64,000 nucleotides of DNA, from positions 1,311,001 through 1,375,000 of the forward strand of contig VCAZ01000107.1 of assembly GCA_005784505.1 (NCBI GenBank), read 5' to 3'. Origin of the DNA: Bagarius yarrelli (Eukaryota; Chordata; Actinopteri; Siluriformes; Sisoridae). This document shows, piece after piece, positions 1 through 12,539 of this stretch. Each line of letters opens with the position of its first letter. Position 1 is the first letter of the stretch. Both the position numbers and the translations under genes were made by a program. The notes below the pieces were generated by a model. That model had not been told where the DNA came from. It worked only from the letters and a program-made list of their open reading frames with translations, and ran no database searches.

Positions 1-1296
1 GCACGACTACTGGCACGGCCATTTTTGTCTGAGGGGTGTCGAAGTCGGCGCACTGATCAACTAAAGTGCGCACGTCCAAAATTGTACACTTTGTGAAAGA
101 AGTTCGGGACAGGGGCATTAGAGCGTGCGGTTGTTTTGTCATGTGGTGGTGTATATAACACACTGCTGATATGTGGCTGCTTATGATTGGCTGACGCAGG
201 CAATTTAGGCAATTTTTGAAATGCCTAAAATCTCTTAATGTGTAATATAAATTGATTTCATAGAAATTAATAGAAACAGATCCATCACATTAGTAATAAT
301 TGACACGTTTTGCACTAAAGATACTATTTCTTTTTGTCTTTAATCCAAATCGAAATACAAAAAAAGCTGAGGCCATGCCACGGGTGGGGTATAAAACCAG
401 CCGGTGAAGCTTGCCCCACACTACCCCTCTGGCCAGGTGAGACAATAGAAACAATGGAGCGGGAGAATACACACGTAGGAGAGAGCTGAAAATAAATAAT
501 TCGTAAAGGCTTTTCACATGCCCTTAGCCATATGATTTATATTTCTATATTGTTCCCCTTCAGCATTGCACATACATTTTTAATGAGGGGAATGGAGGAT
601 ATAGATCACGGAATGATAGCTGCCCCCTGATATTCTTGTCTAACCGCTTCATATATAAATCACTGGATGCTACAAAATGGGAAGGTAGATGACAGTGTTT
701 ATGGGGTGCTGCAAAAAAAATGGGTAAGGGGCAAAAAGAGCGCTGGGGTATTACCCTGACTATTATAAGGCAAAGTATTTTAACCTCACATAGTCACTAT
801 TGTGAAGTGTTTGGATTTTTGTACAATTACCGTGCCCTTCTTGGCATGAAGAAAAATAAGATCAATAATTAAGCCATCAAAATAAGCAAAGTTAAAAAAA
901 AAGGGTAAATTAAACAAGTATTTAAATGGTGATAATAATATAAAAGACATTAAACCTAAAAAAAATAAATAAATATCGAGAAATGTTCTTCCAGTTTTTC
1001 CAAGCTTCAGCATTGCATTCACCCAGAAGATGTGAAAGCTCACTAATTGACAACGCTTTTACAACGTTTCTACAATGATTTATGACTAGACATTAATCAC
1101 AAATTGTCAAATCTTTTTAGCAACGAATTAGACTTGCTCACACTCCAGCGGTCCAGCTGGTAACCTAAAAAAAGGGGGATTTTGTACCCATGTTGGTTGT
1201 GGGATATTTGACTCTGTTCGATAGAACCTGCCTAACTTTTGGTCACCATAACACACACTCACTGGTGTGAAGGAATGCTGCATCCTGCAGGTCAGC

Positions 1297-1299
<3 letters not shown>
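1..1299. other. AT-rich intronic sequence, nothing recognised
   Basis: No coding exon, RNA gene or recognisable repeat was seen. Short open frames here have no protein-like composition. Confidence 0.5.

Positions 1300-1369
<70 letters not shown>
1300..1369. repeat. (TA)n microsatellite, about 70 bp
   Basis: An uninterrupted TA dinucleotide run of roughly 35 units. Confidence 0.97.
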
Positions 1370-1372
<3 letters not shown>

Positions 1373-1989
1373 AGATTTATTACTGAAGCCGACATTTAGG
1401 AGCTGATTAAAAAGGTCACAGATACTCGAGAGAGAGACTTGTAGTCCCAAACTTCATATTCCCTTGTAATCTACCTCTGGCTGAGTAAGAATAATGAGTG
1501 TCCTATGGGGTATTAATCTTAGTGACCACCGCTCACTGTGGCCACCCCCTGGGGTCAAAGGTTAAAGTGGAATCCCTTGACCCCTGCTCTGTTATTGCAG
1601 AGAAACGCAGCTAAAAGGTGTTTTTCTCATCACTGGGTCACTGCCATACCATGAGTTTTACATGAACGTTTTTATTTGGAAGAAGAAGGCAACCGTTTGT
1701 CAAAGGGAAAGACAGGAGCTTCTTTTAAAAAAAGCGTGAGAGGGGCCAGGGAAGAGTGGAAAATAACACCTAAACCTCTTAAACCCGTGCAATAACCCCG
1801 AGACAGTTTCAGTGATCGACAGTAGCAGTTCCGCAAGTCAACAATATTTATAGCCAAACTTAACTTAAATTGAATTTGTTTTTGTAACATACATGATTAT
1901 ACACAGTACAACATATAATAAAATGTTTTTCTTCGCATATCCCACCCTGGAAAGTTGGGGACAGAACGCAGGGTCAGTTATGATACATC

Positions 1990-2115
1990 TTAAGGGTTAA
2001 GGGTCTTTGCCAGGGACCCAACGGTGGCGGGCTTGGCGGCGGGCGGTTGGGGCTTGAACCCGGGTCTTCTAATCAACAACTCAGTGTCTTAACCATTTGA
2101 GCCACCAATGCCCCC
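1990..2115 (-). mobile_element. SINE fragment, tRNA-headed, minus orientation
   Basis: The plus strand reads 'ttaagggtctttgccaggga', then 'cttgaacccgggtcttct' and 'cttaaccatttgagccac', which is the complement of the tRNA-like head and body of the SINE family found in better condition at 32571-32768. An extra GC-rich insert (gcgggcttggcggcgggcgg) lies in the middle. The 3' part is missing. Confidence 0.75.
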
Positions 2116-2794
2116 AAAAATATATTTAAAACTTTAATCATTTGGTGTCCCAATCCTTTTGACAAGCCCTCGTGCACTGTGGGTTGGGGTGGAGCCATTA
2201 AGGAAGAGGCCACGCCCATCGGAATAAAAGTTCTCATTAGAGTATTAAAAATATTTCGTTGGAAGTACTTTGTATTGATTTGATGTGACTCTTCTGTCTA
2301 AAGGGACAAGTGAGTGCAATCATAACAGAGCCAATGGGTTTGCCTTTAATTTTATTTAATTTGTCACCCGTCTGTAGTAATATGCCAACGTAGAGGCATC
2401 CTAATGAAGTAGGCATGCAGTGTTTGTGTGTGTGAAGGTGTGTAGTGTTGCTAAGACACACCTCCAGACCTGGTCGCCAAAAACTTCCTAGAAGAATCCA
2501 TGCCAAAAAGTTTACTGTAACCATTACACATCCTTTAAGAATGAAACACCCCCCAAAGTAGATGGGCGAAAGAAAACCCAATGCAATTTTCAGACATTAC
2601 TAGAAAAAGGTTTTTTTAATTTTTTTTTTTATTTGAAGACCACCTGTTGTCTATTATTTTTACATACTGCTTACTCATAAATCATAACACTGGGTAATTA
2701 ATCAAGCTGTCAAAACAGAGACTGAAGGTCACATGCTGAGGTCAAAAGGTGTCACTGGGCCAATGGAGGTCAGGGTCACACCGCATTCCTCATT

Positions 2795-3130
2795 ATCAAG
2801 TTGAGATGAGAGAGGGCCCGAGCGAACAAAAGCGAAAGCAGATGGAGAAGGATGGAGGGTGAGAAGAGAAGAAAAGAGACAAAGAGGAGAGAGAGAAAAA
2901 AAACATGACAAAGAAAAGTGAAAGAAGCTGTCAGCTGCCTGCAAATGAAGATGGGGAGCTGATTTGGAGAGGGGAGGCAATGTAGAGAGACAGACACACA
3001 CACACACACAGAGAGAGAGCGAGAGAGAGAGAGCGAGAGGAGAGAGAGAGAGAGCGAGAGAGAGAGAGAGAGGAAAAAGACAGAGACAAAAGAAGAGCAG
3101 GCATTAAAAAAAAAAGAACAAGGCAGAGAA
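2795..3130. repeat. Polypurine-rich block with GA and CA microsatellites
   Basis: The plus strand is nearly all purine from about 2800 to 3120, with (GA)n at 3010-3073 and a short CA run near 2995-3010. The minus-strand frames here are simple Ser/Leu/Val-Cys read-through and are not genes. Confidence 0.85.
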
Positions 3131-3235
3131 AAAGATAACTACAAGATGTTTCTGCCATATAGACACAAAATTGGTTGGAGAGAGTAGGCCTGGCTGTGGT
3201 CTGTGAACCCCCCACTAACCCCCCCTTCTTTTTTC

Positions 3236-3263
3236 TAACACACACACACACACACACACACAC
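3236..3263. repeat. (CA)n microsatellite
   Basis: About 13 CA units beside a C-rich stretch. Confidence 0.9.
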
Positions 3264-3465
3264 GCTCACACACTCGTCAGAGATGTGAGGAATCAGCGGT
3301 GGCAGATATGATTGTTATCTGCTTGTCTTCTCTCTTCTGAAAGAAACGATGAAGCACAGAGATACCTTTCACTCCGGGCTGCATATCGCTTCTTTAAACA
3401 CGGACAACGTGCTCGGAAACACAGAGGTCGGTCACGTTCAATACACAAACCCCATCAGATCACTT

Positions 3466-3520
3466 CTTTCTTTCTTTCTCTCTCTCTCTCTCTCTCGCTC
3501 TCTCTCTCTCGCTCTCTTCG
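3466..3520. repeat. (CT)n microsatellite
   Basis: A CT run with TTTC units at its left and CTCG interruptions. It accounts for the Ser-Leu repeats in both overlapping forward frames and the Arg-Glu repeats in the reverse frame. Confidence 0.93.
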
Positions 3521-3649
3521 AACTCATAGACCAAACCTGCCGCCGCCGCTGCTGCTTAAAAAGAAAAAAAACTGGCAGAGAGCTGATAAAACAGCTGTGT
3601 AACCATCGTATTTGAGGCTGTTCCTGTTGTTGTACGAAAGAAACCAATC

Positions 3650-4900
3650 AAAACGCAACGGTGGAATAAAATTCATAGAGCACAAAGTGTTAAATTAGAT
3701 TACTATGCACATTTTTTTTTTTCATTTCGTCAGTCGTGTAGCGGGGTGTTATTGGGGTGGGGGGAATTACCTGCACAGTACTTAACACTAGTTGACAAGC
3801 AACTTTGAGTGTCCGCCTGTCAAAAACTCAAGACCTCTATAACACGCTGCATAAATTACCCTCGGCGTCAGAACCTTCAATAAAAGTGTGACGCCGACGA
3901 GCGAGCAAACCGAATTCTGGCGCGGGAGGAAGTCTAAAAAGCAGTGAAACAATTTTAAAAAAGTGCATATGCGGCGCAACTCCTAATATCCCTCTCCGCG
4001 GCGTGAAATGCGAATTCTCAGTCGGTTCTCTATCAAAACATCACTCCTGAACGCGGCGCGGACCACTGCGCAAAATTAGCTGTCACCCTTTCCTCAAAAT
4101 CTTTGTTAATCTCGTTTCCAGTGTTTGTGGATTTATCAGCACATGCATCAATGTCAGCTCCTTGGGTTACTGAGGCGCACTACTTCACAGAAGATATAAT
4201 TAAAAATGTTTGGCCGCCGAGAAAAGGAATACAAGGTGGGGTAAGAGGGGTTGGGGTGGTGTGCGAGTGTGTGCGGGGTGGGGTGGTGGTGGGAATATGG
4301 TTGGGGATTGTGAAGCGACATCATCTTGTTGTTCACCTCGTCTTCGTTTCAGCGCGTGGCAACACTCAGACCTGGAGTGTGTAACGACAAACAAACAGGA
4401 TGTGTTTTGCGAGCTGTGACACGGCGGGTCAAGAAGGCAGGAGCGGTAATGAAAATGTTTCGCAGACTAGTTGCAGAACAGCCTGGACTTATTTAATGGC
4501 CAATAAACTCTCTCGCCTCGACACAACCGCCGCTTTGTGAAACTTAGGCATAGTTCTAGAAGTCGTCATGGAAGTACACAGAATGGAATGACTACGGGGA
4601 GAGAAGAAAAAAAAAAAAAATAGAAAAAGAAAATCCCAAAAGAAAAGTATTGTGGAGCACAATTTCCCAGCGGCTGAGGATCTTCCAGTGGCTGTAAAAT
4701 GAATTCCACACAATCCCCTCTATTCAAATATCAGCCTCATTATTATTCATACAATAAAAAATTCTGGCTGTTTATTGGAGCCACAGCACTTTATATTTAT
4801 AAACAGTCCACAATGTTTATTATTAAACTTATTCAATTTACACGGACAATCAAATCAGCTCCTAACCAGAACAACTTAACAATACACTTTATAAACTATC
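3650..4900. other. Intronic sequence, possibly partly conserved noncoding
   Basis: Mixed-composition sequence with CpGs (for example 3860-4080) and no recognisable gene. A G-rich, GT-rich stretch at 4240-4310 explains the Gly/Val-rich frame seen there. I see no repeat family. Confidence 0.4.
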
Positions 4901-4904
4901 ACTT

Positions 4905-4936
4905 AATAAATAAATAAATAAATAAATAAATAAACA
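4905..4936. repeat. (AATA)n microsatellite
   Basis: About seven tandem AATA units. Confidence 0.95.
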
Positions 4937-5404
4937 TGCAGCATGGACGGCGTCCCGGACGTCCCTTTTGCTATAAGCTACTCTAATTGCTCTGCAAGCA
5001 CAGGATTCTGTGGCTTCTTTATTAAGCGAAAAATCTAGCATTTGTTTGGTCTCCGATGTCTACCCATCTCTCCTTTCTCTCCCGCGCCTGTCAAACGAGA
5101 CGCAAACATTAACAATTCAAAAGCTGGCCGTTTCCGACACTACTTTTGGGATTAAGAGGCTGAGATGTCCATGAGGATGGAGCAGAGGTGGCCAGATGAC
5201 ACCCTGCCTCACAGTCGCCATGATCGTGAGGAAGGAAAATCCGGTTGAATGCAAAAAATGCTCGTCGTGCCTGTGAGGATAGATATGAGAACGTAGAGTG
5301 GTTTTATGTATGTGGAAAACTATTTTCTCATCCTAGTCATCCTGACCTATCACAAGCACTCGTGTCAAACACAGCCAGTGTGCATCACCATTCATTTACA
5401 ATAA

Positions 5405-5575
5405 CATTGACAGCATTTGGCAGACGCCCTTATCCAGAGCAACTTACATTTACCTTATTTACACCACTGAGCAACTGCGGGTTAAGGGCCCTGTTTAGGG
5501 TATCAGTAGTGGCAACTTGGTGGTGCTGGAAATTAAACCCCAACCCACAATCTTAACCACTGGGCTACCACTTTC
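5405..5575 (-). mobile_element. SINE, tRNA-headed, minus orientation, nearly full length
   Basis: It runs from 'gacagcatttggcagacgcc' (complement of the 3' 'ggcgtctgccaaatgctgt' tail) to 'cttaaccactgggctaccac' (complement of the tRNA-like head). Same family as 32571-32768. The 85-103 aa frame across it is an artefact. Confidence 0.88.
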
Positions 5576-7323
5576 CCCTTCAAGATCTCGCAATAGACTG
5601 TCAAAACTTGCCATGACTGGCTATATTTTATATCATCCAAGTGAGGTATTAGGTAAAGTTTTCAACTAGCAGTGAACGCGCCACGGATAAACCTCATAAA
5701 CCTCATGTTGCCTCTGTGCAAGTTACGCCGCATCAACAGAACACGCTAGCAACAGCCTTTCATCGCCTAAGTCGCCTCATGCCACTTAAAAAAGACGTCC
5801 TTTTATCCGTAGGGCTAATAATCAATGCAACTTTAGGTCAGCGCTCTGCTGAGCTTCTGACCAAATAACCACTCGAGTCTCTCTCTCTGTCACATGGGTC
5901 TGCAAAGGCTCGTTAAAAGTTCATAGCAGCTCAGCCGCTGATCTATTCATGTCTCTACATAAACAAGCTCAGTGCAGGCCAGGGCATGGAGTCGAGCTGC
6001 AGCGTTTGGCCTGTACTCGCTTCACTTTAATTAATTTGCGAAACCGAGTAGCAGTAGACTTTGAGGCCAGATAGAGGCCAGCGTTTGAGGGCAGCGTTTC
6101 CCATCCTCACCATGCCACCGTCCTCTGATGCCCTCAGATCTGCATGCTGACAGAGGAATTAGCGGATGAACGAGATCCTTTAGTCTACCTTTCTCTCTGC
6201 TGCTCTGTCAGACCTCCGTCGATGAAGGAGGACAGAGCCTTAAGTGTACGTTTCTGGCGCGGTGGGTCACTTATTCTTTTCTTCATGAGAAAATGGACTC
6301 TCGTAGATGCTTGTTAAAATCCCTACCTACACTTCTCGCTTAATGTCGGCCATCCATTTGAGTCGTCTTAGGCGGCTGACAAGGCTTTACAGGAAGATTA
6401 ATTGTCTTGTGTCAGGTGGCGAGCAACCCCTGTCCCTCTCTCATTTCCTTTCTTCTCAACCACACATGCAATAATGGAGCCCATCTTTGTTGCAACTGTG
6501 TGATTAGTGGTAAAACGAAGAGAGAGGACAAGCGAACGCGTGAATAGAAAAGTGACAAAAAAAAAAAAGCATTCCTTACTTTATACGAGGGAAGATTTAA
6601 GCATGCGAATTAAAATTTACTTGGAAATCAAAGTTTTAATTAATCAGCATTGAGTGACGGATGTTTAACAAATGGATGATTTTTACAATGAAAAAAACAA
6701 TGACAATTTTAATTTTTTGAACTCTTCCAAAAATAAAAAGAAGTAAAATAAAGTATAACAGACAGCCTTGCGGGGAGGTGGTCGGTGCGATTCATCTTCC
6801 AGGTCCACAGGCCATCCCTCTTGCTTACTGGAGTGACAATGGGAAAGTGCACGTCTCACTCCAGGGGCAGTAGATAATAGCTGCCCATTACCTGGCCATT
6901 CCCAAAGCTCGGAGCCTGTGAAAGCAGCCAGACTAGCGCCGCCTCTGCTAAACACGGGAGTCGCCCATGAGAGTTTGATTGAGGACAAAATACCCTTCTT
7001 TTAATCTGCTGTTTTTTTCCCCACCACTCTTTTTTTCCCATTCACACCCTTATTACTTAGAGGGAACCCCTACTCACGGGCGATCCCTGCCATTTCTCCC
7101 CCTCCAGATAAGGAGAGAGAAAGAGAGAGAGAGAGCGAAAGAGAAAAGTCTATGGTGGCTGCCGTTGAATAAGGGGGCTAGTGTCTGACTGGGCGCTGTC
7201 TCATTAAAAATGGGCAACTGTCTAATTGTCTGGCGGACCTCTGAGAGACTAGTATATTATACTCATCGCAATTAACCAAACAAAAGAGTTTAACCGCCCA
7301 AGCACTGGGGATGAGGCTAAGCC

Positions 7324-7362
7324 TGGAGAGAGAGAGAGAGAGAGAGAGGACGAGAGAGAGAG
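7324..7362. repeat. (GA)n microsatellite
   Basis: Interrupted GA run followed by further purine-rich sequence to about 7410. Confidence 0.85.
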
Positions 7363-7851
7363 ATAGAAAGAGAGGAACTTAAAGAAGGAGGGGGAGAGAG
7401 GGAGCGAGATTGGGGTTAAATCCTTAGACAAGAGAGGAAGGCGGGAGCAGAAAATCAGCTTCACTAGTCGGGTGAAAATTTTTAGCTGTGGGGTTTCCGA
7501 TTGGTCAGCTGCCGATGGCTGCTGGGTGCCACTCCGTTTGCCCGTGCTCATTTACGGCGCACCTTTGTGTCGGACCTGTGTGTTTACAGCCAAGGCCCAG
7601 GGCCCGAGTACTCGCAGCTCCTATTCACGCTGGCCGTCTTTTAGCTGAGCCTGAAACACCCCTTAAGCCCACTTAACTACCATTTTCCCTCACTCTCCCA
7701 GCTCTCCTTTTGTGCTCTCCTCCATTACATCAAACGCACGAACAAAGGCTGCAGAACAGAAACCGCGGCTACAGAATAGACCCATCACAAATATTAATTT
7801 GAAAAGGTGTTGAAGTGCGAATCTACTTTTATGCACAAGGACAACTTGGGA

Positions 7852-7854
<3 letters not shown>

Positions 7855-7885
<31 letters not shown>

Positions 7886-7951
7886 CCTTTCTCCTTCACC
7901 CCTCAACCTCCTGGCTTACTCTTGCACTCTCTCTCTCTCTCTCTCTCTCTT
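7855..7951. repeat. Two (CT)n microsatellites
   Basis: CT runs at about 7857-7887 and 7926-7951 separated by about 40 bp. They produce the Ser-Leu repeats of the overlapping frames. Confidence 0.93.
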
Positions 7952-8255
7952 TATATGCTGCAATGAGCTTGGTTTTCAGCTGCAAAAGGGGAGGCAAAAG
8001 GGGCCGGGAGTGCAATTATCCATAAGCAAAGGATTGAGATTCAGCCAGGCTAAAGACTCCACACTTGCCATTATGAGCGACTGAGATGTGAGGCTGCATT
8101 CAACTCAGCATGTCTATTAAGACACAGTGGACACCCATACAAGTACACTCTCACACTCTCCCTTTTTCACACACCCACACCCAAACACCACAAACACACT
8201 GTCACACAGCTACAATTCAGACATCTATACACAAATTAGAGCTGGGAGTCTCCGA

Positions 8256-8256
8256 T

Positions 8257-8290
<34 letters not shown>

Positions 8291-8291
8291 A
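8256..8291. repeat. (TTA)n microsatellite
   Basis: About eleven TTA units with one interruption (TAG). Confidence 0.93.
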
Positions 8292-9048
8292 GACACCAAC
8301 CTTTGGGTTTTATTTCTGCAAATGAGATTTTTCTAATAGCTTTATTGTAAGAAATCGAGTAAACCCTACGAAAGAAGGCGGAGTTTAAATAAATCACTTT
8401 TATTAAACCGAGCTCAAATTTTACCCCCTAAACTTTATAATATATATCTTATACCCGGTTTAGGGTGTGCATAGGCTCCTGTGAAAACAATACCACCAGT
8501 TTCCAAACGAATTCTCTTAATTATCACAGCAAAGAAATTACAGCAGCAAGCGGCATGAGGAAAAAACAAATAATACAAAATCACCCCGTTTTGTTAAAAA
8601 AAAAAAAAAATGACATGTTTGCTTCAAATACGAAGATCAGACAGAGGAGAAAATGATATTTTAGGCATAATCAGAAATTACGGTGGGGAAAAAACCCAAA
8701 ACAAAACAACACAACAAAACACACACACACACACTGCCCTAAATAAGCGTCTATCCCTTGCACATTTTTCTGTCTGATGCTCCTCAGGTGTTAGATGTGT
8801 AAGTGGTTAAAGGAATGAGATTTGGAAGAGGAGGAAAAGCGGTGCGGCTCGTTTTTGCCGGGTCATCCTGTCAGTGCCTGATCGACACCCAGTTTAATTG
8901 TGTGCATTTTCTGTTAGCATATTGCTAATTAATCTAAGCTAACACAGACTCTGGATATTATCAATTTCACATCCTTTTAGATTTCAAATGCAATGGACAA
9001 AGGGCACGCCTGGCCCGATGTAAACCAGACGCACACAAGCTTCTGCAG

Positions 9049-9093
9049 ATGTGTGTGTGTGTGTGTGTGTGTGTGAGAAAGAGAGAGAGAGAG
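9049..9093. repeat. (GT)n followed by (GA)n
   Basis: A compound dinucleotide repeat: GT to about 9075, then GA. Confidence 0.93.
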
Positions 9094-9304
9094 GGTTTTT
9101 CCAGTTTTGATCATTAACAGAGCCGCCGCAGCGTCGATCAAACCTTTTCCCAGCATGCTCCTTCACAGGCTGGGGGCCCCTCGGCAGGACCCCAGCCTAC
9201 AGCACTGCTTTCTGGGCCACCACAAAACAGCCAGCGGGGATCTAAATTTCATTCAGAAACCTAACCATCCGGCCCTCCTGCCTCCAGCTTTTTTCCTCTA
9301 GACT

Positions 9305-9305
<1 letters not shown>

Positions 9306-9364
<59 letters not shown>
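9306..9364. repeat. (CA)n microsatellite, about 29 units
   Basis: An uninterrupted CA run of 58-59 bases, one of the longest perfect ones in the window. Confidence 0.97.
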
Positions 9365-9367
<3 letters not shown>

Positions 9368-10211
9368 TACTCATAATCTGCTTACGTGGGTAGACTGCGG
9401 TGGGTTTGCTAACATTAGCAGCGAGTAGCCCTTTTTGACAGAAGAAGAGAAGAAGAAAAGAAGGCCAGTGGTCTCCAGGTGTCCAGTAATAGTCCGGAGA
9501 ATTGGTTATTATTCGCCTCCGCCACACATCGAGACTTAAATATTTCACACCCTATTTTTGGTCAGTATTGAGAAAGCGAGACAGGGATAGACGGGGAGGG
9601 GGGACGACAGAGATAAAGAAACTATCATTGCCTTTGGGCTCATCAAAGACCAGACTGATGTGAAGAAGAAAAGAGAAATGAAATGTCAGGGTTTTTTTTT
9701 TCTTTTTTTTTTAAGCTTATTAAACTTCTCATCTCCGAGCCTGGACTTTACCTGCCTTTATTTCGGTCTCAATTCTAAAAATAACTTATAGGGTTTTTTT
9801 TTTTTAAATACCTTGATTTATCCCCAGGCTAAACCTTGCATTATATATATTTTTTATAGAGCCATATTGGCAGCAGGTTTGTGCTTATTGGCAGCAGGGT
9901 GATGTTCATGAGCCGGCTATTTTACACAAGTGTTCAAAGGCGCTCTCGTCCGTACGCGGTTCGCTCGGGCAATAAAAGGCCGCGTCTACTGTAAACCGAT
10001 ACTAAGGATGTTTTAACGACGTCTCAAACAACTTCACAGATGTGGCAAAGAGAAGAAATGACGATCCAATAATGTGAGCTGTGTTTTCTTTCTGATGTTT
10101 AATAAGGGACTCAGTTTTCTAATACGGCCCTGCTTAGTTTAGCCAAAAGGTAAAAAGCTAACAAAATGATACTGGAACCCTTTGCGTATTAGTTCTTTTA
10201 GGGAAAAAGCG

Positions 10212-10213
<2 letters not shown>

Positions 10214-10244
<31 letters not shown>

Positions 10245-10245
10245 G
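10214..10245. repeat. (GA)n microsatellite
   Basis: A GA run within a wider purine-rich stretch. Confidence 0.93.
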
Positions 10246-10739
10246 AAAGAGAAAGAGGTTTAAAACAGCTCCATTTTCCTTTCTCCGCCTTCTCGAAGCG
10301 AGAGTTCCCTGTATGGTCAAAGCAGCGGCGTAGGGAGGAAGTGATGAAGGCTAATGCAACAGTTCAGCAGACAGAGATGAGAGTCGTGGAAAAAAAAAGA
10401 GAAGAAAAGAAAGACACCGAGAGCAAAAGAGACGGGAGAAAGCGAAATACGACATTCCTCCCATTCGCCCCTCTATTCTAAACCACAACGACATTTTCCT
10501 TCCATAGGGGTCTAACATGAATTCTCTGGAAAGCTCCTGGATGGTGCCTCGATCTGGACAAGCAGGAACGAGCCGCCGGTTACTTATGCATTCATTTATC
10601 TTTTCATCACACACAGCTTAGCAGCTCTTTAGTGCTTTTACGCCCTCTGTTCCTTCCCTGTACCCTTCAAGGGGCATCTACATAGGGTGCACGACTAACA
10701 AGGGCTAATGGTGTCGCATTTTATTACCCCATCCTGAGA

Positions 10740-11095
10740 GGAGGAAGTGGAAAAAAAATTGCTGAAAGCAAGAAAGAAAGAAAACAAGAAAGAAGGAAAG
10801 AAAGAAAGAAAGAAAAAAAGAAAAAGGGGGAATGAGTGGAAAAAAAGTGTGCACAGAAAAGGCAAATGACCACAAACATGGCCAGGCCCTGAGTCCTAAT
10901 GAATAAAAATGAAGATCTTGTCAAATGATGAAGTGACAGGTTAATTTGTAGCGCTGCGATTCTGTGTGAACAATCAGAGGAAGTGAGGGAGTGTGAGATC
11001 CTCAGAAAAGAGAGAAGGCTAAAGGAGAGGGAGAGAAGGAGAAAGGGAGGGAGGGGGATCGGAGAAGAAGAGAAGAGAGAGAGAGAGAGAGAGAG
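10740..11095. repeat. Polypurine-rich stretch with AAAG/GAAA tetranucleotides and GA runs
   Basis: Purine runs include 'gaaagaaagaaagaaa' near 10798-10815 and a GA run at 11075-11094. Sequence of this kind can form triplex DNA in principle; that is general knowledge, not shown here. Confidence 0.8.
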
Positions 11096-11261
11096 TCACT
11101 AGAGATGGCTTCCGCTTTCTAAGAAAAGGCTGCCATCTATCTGCACACACAAACACAACCACCAGAAGAAAACTACAGGCAGCTCGAGTCCAGATTCGGA
11201 TATAAAAAAATATAAAGAGACACACGAGGAAGGGTAAGTATGATTAGATGCAAACACCCCC

Positions 11262-11325
11262 TCCCCCCCCCCCCCCCCCCCCCCCCCCCAAAAAAAACCC
11301 CCAAATAACAAAAAAAAAAACCCCA
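11262..11325. repeat. Poly-C tract (about 27 C) followed by A-rich sequence
   Basis: The run of C at 11263-11289 followed by C/A runs explains the Pro- or Gly-rich frames on both strands. The exact length of such a homopolymer is often unreliable in assemblies. Confidence 0.93.
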
Positions 11326-11621
11326 AAAAAACCAAACATCCACATTTGGGCTATTAAAAGTATATGCACTGCCTGGAGCGAGTGTTTGCTCTCCTGCCAG
11401 CTCTTCGTGCCCACACACACACAAACACACACACCATCAAGATCCACCAGCACACTCTGATATCAGAGCACACCTTCCGGGCAGGCAGACGCTGCACCTT
11501 TGATCAGTGTGATGGCCAAATGAGTGCTATTTGTCTTCTTTGGTCTTTTCAGTGTCTGTGTATTAATGCAGCTCTGAGAATCATCCTGACCAGCTGTATC
11601 ATTTACTCATGTGAGTTCTCT

Positions 11622-11662
11622 CTCTCTCACACACACACACACTCACACACACACACTCTCGC
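11622..11662. repeat. (CT)n/(CA)n compound microsatellite
   Basis: CT then CA runs with interruptions. Confidence 0.9.
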
Positions 11663-11839
11663 ACAAACAGAATACAACAACGATCTAAATATTTAACAAA
11701 AATAAAATAAAAAACAGTGACTATTTTTACTTATCGAATTTATTTGCTTTTATACGATATAAAAAACAATACAAGACATTCTGGATCAAACCGCAGCCCG
11801 AGTGGATGTTTAATATACAACCAATTCACGGGTCAGTTC

Positions 11840-11898
11840 GTTTACAGACACTCAGGGGCCCAACATTGACAGCTTGGTGGTGCTGGGAGCTACCATCC
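11840..11898 (-). mobile_element. SINE fragment, minus orientation
   Basis: 'ggggcccaacattgacagct' followed by 'tggtggtgctggga' is the complement of the SINE middle region. Only about 60 bp remain, next to the tetranucleotide array. Confidence 0.7.
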
Positions 11899-11911
11899 TA
11901 AGTTTTTTTAA

Positions 11912-12510
11912 TCAATCAATCAATCAGTCAGTCTGTCTACCTATATTAAACAGCCCCACAATACGACTTAATCTATCTACCTACCTACCTATCTGCCTGT
12001 CTGTCTATGTATCTATCTGTCTGTCTGTCTCTGTATGTCTGTCTGCATATCTGATATGTCTCTGTCTCTGTATATCTATCTGTCTGTCCGTCTCTGTATA
12101 TCTATCTGTCTCTGTATATCTATCTGTCTCTGTATATCTATCTGTCTCTGTATATCTATCTGTCTCTGTCTGTCTGTCTGTCTCTGTATATCTATCTGTC
12201 TGTCCGTCTCTGTATATCTATCTGTGTCTCTATCTGTCTCTGTATATCTATCTGGTCTCTGTATTCTCTGTCTCTGTATATCTATCTGTCTCTGTATATC
12301 TCTGTATATCTATCTGTATATGTCTGTCTGTCTCTGTATATCTATCTGTCTGTCTGTCTCTGTATATCTATCTGTCTCTGTATATCTATCTGTCTCTGTA
12401 TATCTATCTGTCTGTCTGTCTCTGTATATCTATCTGTCCATCTATTTATCTATCTGTCTGTCTCTGTATATTTGTCTGTCTGTCTGTCTATCTCTCTACC
12501 TACCTAACTT
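11912..12510. repeat. TCTG/TCTA/TGTATA tetranucleotide array, about 600 bp
   Basis: A long array starting with CAAT units (about 11912-11925), then TCTA/CTAC units, then many copies of a phrase close to 'tctctgtatatctatctg', ending with CTAC units near 12505. Different copies are separated by variable numbers of TCTG. Two overlapping forward frames (212 and 166 aa, Ser/Val/Cys/Leu/Tyr/Ile repeats) read straight through it. They have no start context or flanking exon evidence and are not called as genes. Confidence 0.95.
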
Positions 12511-12539
12511 AAACAGCCACTGGCTATCCATCTAAGTTC

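Larger units (their letters stand above)
4940..11830. other. Candidate conserved noncoding region between microsatellites
   Basis: This stretch has few transposon remnants (one SINE at 5405-5575) and a composition unlike the surrounding AT-rich intron. It has runs of non-repetitive sequence with homeodomain-type TAATTA cores, such as TTAATTAATTTG near 6028 and GCTAATTAATCT near 8924, and blocks such as 7190-7250, 7790-7830 and 8860-9010. Open frames are short and unrelated to known proteins. In vertebrates the FAM172A introns and the adjacent NR2F1 desert are rich in conserved noncoding elements (general knowledge). Assigning that here is inference. Confidence 0.4.

Noticed and set aside
2729..3269. 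Minus-strand frames with Ser/Leu and Val-Cys repeats resembling a signal peptide
   Set aside because: Generated by GA and CA microsatellites on the other strand.
11874..12535. Open frames of 212 and 166 aa with Ser/Val/Cys/Tyr repeats
   Set aside because: They are read-through of a tetranucleotide array whose several frames are open at once; there is no codon bias, splice site or domain.
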